From Chryseobacterium sp. Tr-659 (GTDB lineage Bacteria > Bacteroidota > Bacteroidia > Flavobacteriales > Weeksellaceae), in the NCBI RefSeq assembly GCF_011752975.1, contig NZ_VWWP01000012.1, forward strand, positions 1 through 64,000: a stretch of 64,000 nucleotides of DNA. Reading direction: 5' to 3'. Of the stretch, positions 40,243 through 47,312 are shown one piece after another; the first letter of the stretch is position 1; every line of letters starts with the position of its first letter. The translations under genes were made by a program, and so were the position numbers. A model generated the notes under the pieces. The model did no database searches. It had not been told where the DNA came from and saw only the letters and a list, made by a program, of their open reading frames with translations.

Positions 40243-41442
40243 ATGAGTCAAAAAATTGCCATAACAGGAATGGGCATCATTTCCTCCATAGGACATAATG
40301 TGGAGGAAAATTTTATTTCCCTGCAATCCGGACAACACGGAATTTCAGATATTCAGATGTTTGAAACCCGCCACGCCGGAACTATTAAAACCGGTGAAAT
40401 AAAATTATCCAATGAAGAACTTGTACAAAAGCTTCAGCTTAATGAAGACAACAATGTGACAAGAACCTCTTTATTAGGAATGGTTGCTGCAAAAGAAGCT
40501 GTAGAAAGTGCCGGAATCTCAGATATCAACGAATACAAAACCGGGCTTATCTCTTCTACCAGTGTAGGAGGTATGGATATCACCGAAAAGTATTTCTACA
40601 CCTATGAGGATTTTCCTGAAAAGCAAAAATATATTGATGCTCATGATGCCGGAAATTCCTCATTGGCTATTGCCGATTACCTGGGGTTAAAAGGTATGGT
40701 TTCCACAATCAGCACAGCCTGTTCTTCGGCTGCCAATGCTATCATGATGGGAGCCAAACTGATTAAGAACGGAGTTCTTGACCGTGTTATTGTTGGAGGA
40801 ACAGACTCTCTTTCAAAATTTACGCTGAACGGATTCAATACATTAATGATCCTTACAGATTCTTATAATACTCCTTTTGATAATGACCGAAAAGGCCTGA
40901 ACCTTGGTGAAGCAGCCGCTTTTCTGGTTCTTGAATCTGAAGAAGTAGTCAAAAAAGAAAATAAAAAGGTCTTAGCTTACCTATCCGGATATGGAAATGC
41001 CAATGATGCCCATCATCAGACTGCATCCTCAGAAAACGGACAGGGGGCATTTTTAGCGATGCAGCAAGCTTTGAAGATCTCCGGCTTAGCCAAAGAAAAT
41101 ATAGATTACATCAATGTTCACGGAACGGCAACTCCCAACAATGACTTGTCTGAAGGTATTGCAATGATCAGAATCTTTGGAGAAAATCAGGTCCCTGAAT
41201 TCAGCTCTACAAAAGCATTTACAGGACATACATTGGCAGCAGCAGCAGGAATTGAAGCTGTATTTTCAATTTTAACCATGCAGCACAGTGTCATTTTCCC
41301 AAATCTGAATTTTAAAACGAAAATGGAAGAGTTTGATTTAACACCGGTTACCGAACTGAAAGAAAAGAACATCAATCATGTACTTTCCAATTCATTCGGG
41401 TTTGGAGGAAACTGTTCAACTTTAATTTTTTCAAAATCATGA
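40243..41442 (+). CDS. beta-ketoacyl-ACP synthase (ApeO-like elongating ketosynthase)
   Basis: A 399-residue FabF-type enzyme with Cys160 in ISTACSSAAN, His293 in NVHGTATPNND and His329 in AFTGHTLAAAAG, all intact. It is followed, with a 4-nt overlap, by a homologue that has lost the catalytic Cys, the arrangement of a ketosynthase with its chain-length factor (ApeO/ApeC in E. coli aryl polyene synthesis). Predicted to extend the ACP-bound aryl starter in iterative C2 steps. Confidence 0.92.
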   Translation: MSQKIAITGMGIISSIGHNVEENFISLQSGQHGISDIQMFETRHAGTIKTGEIKLSNEELVQKLQLNEDNNVTRTSLLGMVAAKEAVESAGISDINEYKTGLISSTSVGGMDITEKYFYTYEDFPEKQKYIDAHDAGNSSLAIADYLGLKGMVSTISTACSSAANAIMMGAKLIKNGVLDRVIVGGTDSLSKFTLNGFNTLMILTDSYNTPFDNDRKGLNLGEAAAFLVLESEEVVKKENKKVLAYLSGYGNANDAHHQTASSENGQGAFLAMQQALKISGLAKENIDYINVHGTATPNNDLSEGIAMIRIFGENQVPEFSSTKAFTGHTLAAAAGIEAVFSILTMQHSVIFPNLNFKTKMEEFDLTPVTELKEKNINHVLSNSFGFGGNCSTLIFSKS

Positions 41443-42500
41443 GTGCAGTATACATCAACAGTGCATCCTGTATCTCAGTTCAGGACACATTAAACGAGAA
41501 TATCCTTCAGAATCTTAAACCTGAAAACACTTCGCAGATCATCAAAGCAATAGAACCGAACTACAAAGAGTTCATCCCTCCGGCTATGATCAGAAGAATG
41601 TCTAAAACCGTAAAAATGAGCTCCGTAGCTTCACATTATGCATTGAAAGAAGCAAGAATTGAACAACCGGATGCTATTATTGTAGGAACCGGAATGGGCT
41701 GCTCACAGGATTCTGAAAAGTTCCTGAAAAATGTGATTGATAACCATGAAGAATTTTTAACGCCTACATTTTTTATACAATCCACTCACAATACCGTTGC
41801 AGGACAAATTGCTCTTGGATTGCAGTGTCATGCTTATAATTTTACTTATGTAAATACCTCTTCTTCACTGGAGTTTTCACTCCTGGATGCTAAACTTCAA
41901 ATCAATGACGGAGAAGCCGAAAATGTTCTGGCAGGTTCTACGGATGAACAGACCGACAGAACAATGGAGCTATATCGCTTAAACAATACCATAAAAAAAG
42001 ATACAGATCTTCCCGTTAATTATTTACAGTCCGATACTAATGGAGTGATCTGGGGTGAAGGTGCGAGCTTTTTTGTGATAGGAAAAGATAAAACGGAAAA
42101 TTCTTACGCAAAGCTTAAGAATATTCATATCAGTAACAAGGTAGAACTGAACGAGGTACAGGATTTTATCCAAAATTTCTTAGCTCAAAATAACCTTTCA
42201 ACGAACGATATTGATGCTGTTATTTTAGGATTCAGCGGAGATGCGGAGTCTGATGTTTACTATACAAAAGCGATTGATCTGTTCCCAGATTCATCACAGC
42301 TGTATTATAAACATTTGAGTGGAGAATTCAATACAGCTAGTGGTTTTTCCATGTTTATAGCCTGTCATATCCTTAAAGAGCAGCAGATTCCGGAAGTTAT
42401 GATGATTAACACACAGAAAAAAGACAGTGTGAAGAATATACTTCTTTATAATCATCTGGCGGGTAGTGATCACAGTCTGGTATTATTGGAAAAAGCTTAG
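41439..42500 (+). CDS. chain-length-factor-like ketosynthase homologue (ApeC-like)
   Basis: A 353-residue ketosynthase fold without the catalytic apparatus. The active-site loop reads VNTSSSLEFS with Ser142 where Cys belongs, and the His blocks are replaced by LGFSGDAESD and KHLSGEFNTASG. It overlaps the preceding active ketosynthase by four bases. In aryl polyene systems such a partner forms a heterodimer with the active enzyme and sets chain length. Lengths and gene order support this; direct proof needs protein work. Confidence 0.85.
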   Translation: MSAVYINSASCISVQDTLNENILQNLKPENTSQIIKAIEPNYKEFIPPAMIRRMSKTVKMSSVASHYALKEARIEQPDAIIVGTGMGCSQDSEKFLKNVIDNHEEFLTPTFFIQSTHNTVAGQIALGLQCHAYNFTYVNTSSSLEFSLLDAKLQINDGEAENVLAGSTDEQTDRTMELYRLNNTIKKDTDLPVNYLQSDTNGVIWGEGASFFVIGKDKTENSYAKLKNIHISNKVELNEVQDFIQNFLAQNNLSTNDIDAVILGFSGDAESDVYYTKAIDLFPDSSQLYYKHLSGEFNTASGFSMFIACHILKEQQIPEVMMINTQKKDSVKNILLYNHLAGSDHSLVLLEKA

Positions 42501-42634
42501 TCAGCGAAAAAGTAAAAGGGCGGAAAAGCAAATTTGCCTGGTAGTCTGGCATTCTGAAAGGAATAGTATAGTATACAAAAATATTATGCCCAGAAGATTC
42601 TAAACGAACTGTTCAATATAAAAAGTAATCAGCA

Positions 42635-43390
42635 ATGAAACATTATCTATTCATCCTGTTCTATCTCTTTTGTAACGTTTTTATTTATGCGTTTCATGGG
42701 AGCTTCTGGGTTTATCTGTTTTGTTTTTTTGCATTTTCTGCGGTAGTGGTATGGGGTTCTTTCGATATTGAACTGGACTATTTCGTCAACAGTATTACTC
42801 ACAAGCGCACCAGAATTAAAGAAGTTGCACTGACCTTTGATGACGGCCCTACTGAATTCACTCCCAAATTTTTAGATGTACTCAAAGAACATCAGGTGAA
42901 AGCAACCTTTTTCTGTATCGGGAAACAGATAGAAAAATATCCGGAAACATTCCAGAGGATTATTGCGGAAGGTCATACCATCGGGAATCATACGTTATCT
43001 CATTCTAACTCAACGGGTTTTTTATCCGCTTCAAAAATGATTCACGAGATTGAAAAATGTGATGAGATTATTCAAAATACCGGAAATATAAAGACCTCTC
43101 TTTACAGACCTCCTTTTGGGGTTACCAATCCGAATATTGCGAAAGCTATCAAAAAAACAAATAAAAAAAGTATAGGCTGGAATGTCCGCTCTTTAGATAC
43201 AATCATTGATGATGAAAAAAAGATCTACGGAAGAGTGACAAAAGGCCTTAAAAAAGGGAGTATCATCCTCCTTCATGATACATCAGAAAAGACTTATCGG
43301 GTACTGATAGATTTATTAGTATTTTTGAAGGAGAAAAAATATTCAACTTTTACAGTTGATTCTGTTATAAATTCAAATAAAAATGATTAA
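42635..43390 (+). CDS. NodB-type polysaccharide deacetylase family protein, membrane-anchored
   Basis: A 251-residue protein. The first 50 residues contain two hydrophobic segments (LFILFYLFCNVFIYAF and the following one). The NodB domain has ALTFDDGPTEFTP (motif 1, catalytic Asp), GNHTLSHS (metal His pair), RPPFG and LLHDTS. These enzymes remove N- or O-acetyl groups from sugars; in a pigment cluster the substrate could be a precursor or an acylated intermediate, which is unknown. A 134-nt spacer separates it from the chain-length factor; the next gene overlaps its end by 8 nt. Confidence 0.87.
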   Translation: MKHYLFILFYLFCNVFIYAFHGSFWVYLFCFFAFSAVVVWGSFDIELDYFVNSITHKRTRIKEVALTFDDGPTEFTPKFLDVLKEHQVKATFFCIGKQIEKYPETFQRIIAEGHTIGNHTLSHSNSTGFLSASKMIHEIEKCDEIIQNTGNIKTSLYRPPFGVTNPNIAKAIKKTNKKSIGWNVRSLDTIIDDEKKIYGRVTKGLKKGSIILLHDTSEKTYRVLIDLLVFLKEKKYSTFTVDSVINSNKND

Positions 43391-44009
43391 AAATATAGTT
43401 TTAGGAACATTTTTACTGGTTTCTGGTTTCTTTTTTGCCCAGAATACAGCAATGTCAGGTACAGAAGCAAAAGCATTTGTATCAAAGGTTTCTTCTGATA
43501 CCAAAGAGATCAAGACATTGCAGAGTGATTTTACCCAAACCAAGAAAATGGACTTTTTGGATAAAAGCATTGTAACTTACGGAAAAATGTCTTTGCAGAC
43601 CCCCAATATGCTAAGCTGGAAATATACCAAACCTTACCAGTACAGTATTGTTTTTAAAAGTAATAAAATTTACATCAACGATCAAGGGAAGAAATCTTCG
43701 GTAGATGCTAAAAGCAAAACGTTCGAAAAAATCAATAAACTGATCGTAGGAAGTTCAAATGGTACAATGTTCAATGATCCTGAATTCACTGTAACCTATT
43801 TCAAAAACGGAAATTACAACGTGGCCAGATTTGTCCCAAAGACTGCCCAGCTGTTGAAATACATCAAGCAGATCGAACTTTCCTTTCCAAAGAACCAGTC
43901 TACGGTTTCTCAGGTTAATATGACGGAAGCTTCCGGAGATACTACCAATATTGTTTTCAAAAATACCAAGATCAATGCTTCGATTCCTGCGTCAGAGTTT
44001 AGTTTATAG
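43383..44009 (+). CDS. LolA-like periplasmic lipoprotein carrier
   Basis: A 208-residue protein with a signal peptide (cleavage after FFAQ) and the LolA fold: ETKTLQSDFTQTK-like sequence IKTLQSDFTQTKKMDFL, then GKMSLQTPNMLSWKYTKPYQYSIVFKS broken by short loops. LolA carries hydrophobic lipids through the periplasm. A dedicated LolA homologue is characteristic of aryl polyene clusters, where it may ferry the pigment. The next gene starts 35 nt before its stop in another frame. Confidence 0.87.
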   Translation: MIKNIVLGTFLLVSGFFFAQNTAMSGTEAKAFVSKVSSDTKEIKTLQSDFTQTKKMDFLDKSIVTYGKMSLQTPNMLSWKYTKPYQYSIVFKSNKIYINDQGKKSSVDAKSKTFEKINKLIVGSSNGTMFNDPEFTVTYFKNGNYNVARFVPKTAQLLKYIKQIELSFPKNQSTVSQVNMTEASGDTTNIVFKNTKINASIPASEFSL

Positions 44010-44610
44010 TCTGGTTATATTACTGACAGCTTCTTGCAAAACCTATAAGCTGGCTGATGTAAAGCCGATTTCAACCGCTGAAAAAACGGTTGAAAATCTA
44101 TATTTTTCTTCTCATGATGATTATGTGTATAAATGCCAGATGGATATTTATAAGAACCATGTAAGCGGTATTCTGATCATCAAAAAACTGAATGAAACGA
44201 CACACCGCGTTGCTTTAACTTCTGATTTCGGAAACAAACTGATCGATTTTGAAGTTTCAGACCATGATTTTAAGTTGAATTATGTTCTTCCTGATCTGGA
44301 TAAAAAGATCGTTATTAATTTTTTGAAGAATGATTTTCAACAGCTTTTGAAAAGACAATATCCGGTGAGTGAAAGCTTTGAAAACGAAAATGCCAGAATC
44401 TATCTTTCGAAAATTGAAAATAAAAGCTATTATTTGTTCTTCAACAAAGAAACCGGATTACTGAAACAGATTATTTATACAAAAAACAATAAGGAAAAAA
44501 TCGATTTTACTTTTGATGCAAAAAAGCATATCTTCGCGGATAGTTTAAATCTACAGCACAAAGATTTTAAAATCAACATAAAACTATTTCAAATAACCGA
44601 AACGGAATAA
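43975..44610 (+). CDS. outer-membrane lipoprotein, possibly LolB/DUF3261-like
   Basis: A 211-residue lipoprotein with the lipobox LLTASC (Cys near residue 21 from the chosen start). The remainder is beta-rich, with DIYKNHVSGILIIKKL and a C-terminal strand series, compatible with a LolB-like acceptor. ATG at 43975 gives the best signal peptide; an earlier start at 43951 is possible. The overlap of 35 nt with the LolA-like gene suggests coupled expression as carrier and acceptor. Family assignment is inferred from position and shape. Confidence 0.72.
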   Translation: MLRFLRQSLVYSLVILLTASCKTYKLADVKPISTAEKTVENLYFSSHDDYVYKCQMDIYKNHVSGILIIKKLNETTHRVALTSDFGNKLIDFEVSDHDFKLNYVLPDLDKKIVINFLKNDFQQLLKRQYPVSESFENENARIYLSKIENKSYYLFFNKETGLLKQIIYTKNNKEKIDFTFDAKKHIFADSLNLQHKDFKINIKLFQITETE

Positions 44611-44618
44611 TCTCCGAC

Positions 44619-45215
44619 ATGAAAAAAATACATTTCTTATTTTTTGCACTTTTTACTTCTTTTTCTTTTGCTCAGGTAACTTTCAATCCGGGAATCAGAG
44701 TGGGCGCCAATATTTCACATCTATCAGAAGGCCAGAATAATTATTGGTATACTGACCAGCAAAGTTATTATCAGTATGGAACAGACCGATATGATATAAA
44801 ATCAAAAGTTGATTTTTATGTAGGGTTTCAGGCGAATATACGATTTGCCAGATTTTACGCCCTTCAACCTGAACTTTATTATACCCGCCAGGGAGCCAGG
44901 TTTGAAAAGCAAAATACAAATGCAGAATCTAAAACGGTAAGTCTTTCATATGTAGGAGCAGCAGTGGTAAATAAATTTTATTTTGATAAATTTAATATTC
45001 ATTTCGGACCTACCCTGGAGGTACTTACTGATAATAAAAATATTCCTTCTCCTGCGAGTGTGGATCTGGGAATATTATTAGGTGCCGGATATGATATAAC
45101 AAAGAATATTGGAGTAGAGGCCCGAATTAAAAAGGGTTTTGTAAAGATATTTAATGACCACACCAATGTAACATTCCAGGCTGGAGTTTATTATACATTT
45201 AATCTTAAAAAATAA
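44619..45215 (+). CDS. outer-membrane beta-barrel protein (PorT/OmpW-like small barrel)
   Basis: A 198-residue protein with a signal peptide ending SFAQ, NPGIRVGANISHL and eight or so amphipathic strands, ending AGVYYTFNLKK. This resembles the OMP_b-brl_2 (porT-like) family. It follows the lipoprotein by 8 nt and precedes the ApeI-like dehydratase by 4 nt, so it belongs to the pigment operon and may take part in outer-membrane placement of the pigment. No direct evidence for a pore. Confidence 0.8.
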   Translation: MKKIHFLFFALFTSFSFAQVTFNPGIRVGANISHLSEGQNNYWYTDQQSYYQYGTDRYDIKSKVDFYVGFQANIRFARFYALQPELYYTRQGARFEKQNTNAESKTVSLSYVGAAVVNKFYFDKFNIHFGPTLEVLTDNKNIPSPASVDLGILLGAGYDITKNIGVEARIKKGFVKIFNDHTNVTFQAGVYYTFNLKK

Positions 45216-45219
45216 GATC

Positions 45220-45600
45220 ATGCAAACCATTCTTACAGACTTTTATACTTTAACATCATACGAAAAAGCAGAAGACGGAAAATTTACTGCTTATATCAAC
45301 TTAAATAAAGATCATGATATCTTCAAAGGGCATTTCCCAGGAAACCCTGTAACTCCGGGAGTTTGTATGATGCAGATTATAAAGGAGCTGACAGAAGAGT
45401 TTACAGGTTCAAAATTATTTTTAAAAACAGCCTCCAATGTAAAATTCATGGCCATCATTAATCCCTTTGAATCTCCGGATTTAAAGCTTCAACTGGATAT
45501 TGATGAAAATGGTGAAGATGTTAAAGTAAAAAACATCACTTCTTTTGGCGAGACTATTGCATTAAAATTGTCTGTAAGCTATAAAAAATTACTATCATGA
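45220..45600 (+). CDS. ApeI/FabZ-like 3-hydroxyacyl-ACP dehydratase
   Basis: A 126-residue hot-dog enzyme with the FabZ/FabA-type catalytic loop FKGHFPGNPVTPGV (His38), and the following helix MMQIIKELTEEF, which keeps a Glu. It dehydrates beta-hydroxyacyl-ACP to enoyl-ACP, the step that makes each polyene double bond. ApeI is the analogous protein of E. coli. Its stop overlaps the next gene by four bases. Confidence 0.86.
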   Translation: MQTILTDFYTLTSYEKAEDGKFTAYINLNKDHDIFKGHFPGNPVTPGVCMMQIIKELTEEFTGSKLFLKTASNVKFMAIINPFESPDLKLQLDIDENGEDVKVKNITSFGETIALKLSVSYKKLLS

Positions 45601-46073
45601 AACTTATTTTATCCTTTTTAGCAGCATTTTTCTTTTTCTTTCAGTCTGATATTGAATCATTGAGAAACAGCTACGCAAAGGCCAATGAATCTAATGCCAA
45701 TACAGAAAACTTCATTGAAACTGCAGAAAAACAATCCGGTTCTGATGCCGTAACACTGGGGTATAAAGCTGCAGCTAAGATCATGGAAGCAAAAATTGCC
45801 AAAAGCAACAGAAAATCATTGGTAAAAACCGGAGCCACAAGTCTTGAAGGTATTATCAAAAGTAATCCGAATAATGCGGAACTTCGTCTGATCAGATTAA
45901 GCGTTCAGGAAAATATTCCAAAAATAGTAGGATACAGAGGCAGCTTAAAGGATGACAAAGCATTCCTTTTAAACAATTACAGCAAACAGAATGCAGCTTT
46001 AAAAAACTACATCAAAAGGTTTGCTATGCAGTCTAAAACCATTACAGAGGCAGAAAGAGCCACTTTAAAATAA
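45597..46073 (+). CDS. secreted helical protein of unknown function
   Basis: A 158-residue protein with a hydrophobic N-terminus (MKLILSFLAAFFFFF) that is a signal peptide or anchor. The mature part is rich in alanine, lysine and asparagine, largely helical, with no Cys and no known motif. It is tightly embedded between the dehydratase (4-nt overlap) and the GT2-DUF2062 gene (4 nt gap). Position argues for a role in the pigment pathway; the function is unknown. Confidence 0.72.
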   Translation: MKLILSFLAAFFFFFQSDIESLRNSYAKANESNANTENFIETAEKQSGSDAVTLGYKAAAKIMEAKIAKSNRKSLVKTGATSLEGIIKSNPNNAELRLIRLSVQENIPKIVGYRGSLKDDKAFLLNNYSKQNAALKNYIKRFAMQSKTITEAERATLK

Positions 46074-46077
46074 AATA

Positions 46078-47250
46078 ATGTCCCTTGCTGAAGTACAAAA
46101 TGCAATTTCTGAAAAGAAGATCTGCGTTTTAATACCTACTTACAATAATGAAAAAACCCTGAAAAGGGTTATTAACGGTGTGCTCAATTACACCGAAAGT
46201 ATTATTGTGGTTAATGATGGCTCCACCGATTCTACTCCGCAAATTCTCACTCAATATCCTCAAATTACCATAATCTCTTTACCGGAAAACAAAGGAAAAG
46301 GGAACGGATTAAAAATAGGTTTCAGAAAAGCAAAAGAGCTGGGATTTCAATATGCAATAACCATTGATTCTGACGGGCAGCATTATCCGGATGACATTCC
46401 GGTGTTTGTAAACGCTCTTCTTCAGGAAAAAGAAGACCTCCTTTTAATTGGAAACAGAAATATGTCTCAGGATGGGATTCCTAAGAAAAGCAGCTTCGGA
46501 AACAGGTTTTCCAACTTCTGGTTCTGGTTTGAGACCGGAATTAAGCTGGAAGACACCCAATCCGGATACAGGCTTTACCCTTTGCATAAAATTCCAAAGA
46601 AATACTTTACTCCAAAGTTTGAATTTGAAATAGAAATCATTGTAAGAACAGCCTGGAGACATGTTCCAGTAAAGAATGTTCCGATAAAGGTGCTCTATGA
46701 TCCGGCTGAACGGGTTTCCCATTTCAGACCTTTCAAAGATTTTACAAGGATCAGTATTCTGAATACTATTCTTGTAACCATAACTTTACTCTATATTATT
46801 CCGAGAAACTTCGTGAATAATTTCAAAAAAAAAAGCTTTAAAAGATTCATCCAGGAAGATGTATTAGAAAGTGACGGAACGAACCGTACAAAAGCATTTT
46901 CTATTGCATTGGGAGTATTTATCGGGTTTTCTCCTTTCTGGGGATTTCAGACGCTTCTGGTGATCAGCTTATCAGTTCTTTTTAAGCTGAATAAAGTACT
47001 TGCATTTGTAGCATCCAATGTAAGTCTTCCTCCTTTTATTCCCTTTATTATTGCTGCTTCTCTGTTTTTGGGAGCTCCATTTGTTCATGGTGACAGTGAT
47101 ATTCTGAATCAGGATCTGAATTTTGATCTGATCAAAAACAATCTTTTACAGTATATAATTGGAAGCTTTATTCTAAGTACAACATTATCTGCGATTGCAG
47201 GAACAGCTACCTTCTTTTTTCTGAACAAACTGAACCCCGAGAATAATTAA
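46078..47250 (+). CDS. GT2 glycosyltransferase fused to DUF2062 membrane domain
   Basis: A 390-residue two-part protein. Residues 10-235 form a GT-A family 2 domain (CVLIPTYNNEKTLKRV, VVNDGSTDSTP, TIDSDGQHYPDDIP with the DxD-like site). Residues 275-385 are a DUF2062 membrane region (KAFSIALGVFIGFSPFWGFQ and two more helices). Similar fusions are regular members of aryl polyene clusters (ApeJ-like). It could glycosylate the pigment or an envelope lipid; the substrate is not evident. Last gene of unit 2, followed by a two-way terminator. Confidence 0.86.
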   Translation: MSLAEVQNAISEKKICVLIPTYNNEKTLKRVINGVLNYTESIIVVNDGSTDSTPQILTQYPQITIISLPENKGKGNGLKIGFRKAKELGFQYAITIDSDGQHYPDDIPVFVNALLQEKEDLLLIGNRNMSQDGIPKKSSFGNRFSNFWFWFETGIKLEDTQSGYRLYPLHKIPKKYFTPKFEFEIEIIVRTAWRHVPVKNVPIKVLYDPAERVSHFRPFKDFTRISILNTILVTITLLYIIPRNFVNNFKKKSFKRFIQEDVLESDGTNRTKAFSIALGVFIGFSPFWGFQTLLVISLSVLFKLNKVLAFVASNVSLPPFIPFIIAASLFLGAPFVHGDSDILNQDLNFDLIKNNLLQYIIGSFILSTTLSAIAGTATFFFLNKLNPENN

Positions 47251-47258
47251 AAATAAAA

Positions 47259-47284
47259 AGCCCGGAATATATCATTCCGGGGCT
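47259..47284. terminator. bidirectional terminator
   Basis: Stem AGCCCGGAAT (47259-47268) with ATTCCGGGGCT (47274-47284) with one bulge, 5-nt loop. The minus strand reads on into GGGCTTTTTATTT; the plus strand has CTTTAC. It separates convergent genes ending at 47250 and 47313. Confidence 0.75.
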
Positions 47285-47312
47285 CTTTACAATCAGTTAT
47301 TATCTATTATTT

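Noticed and set aside
42528-42537. Palindrome GCAAATTTGC between chain-length factor and deacetylase genes as an operator
   Set aside because: A 10-bp AT-rich palindrome is expected by chance and no second copy lies at other promoters.
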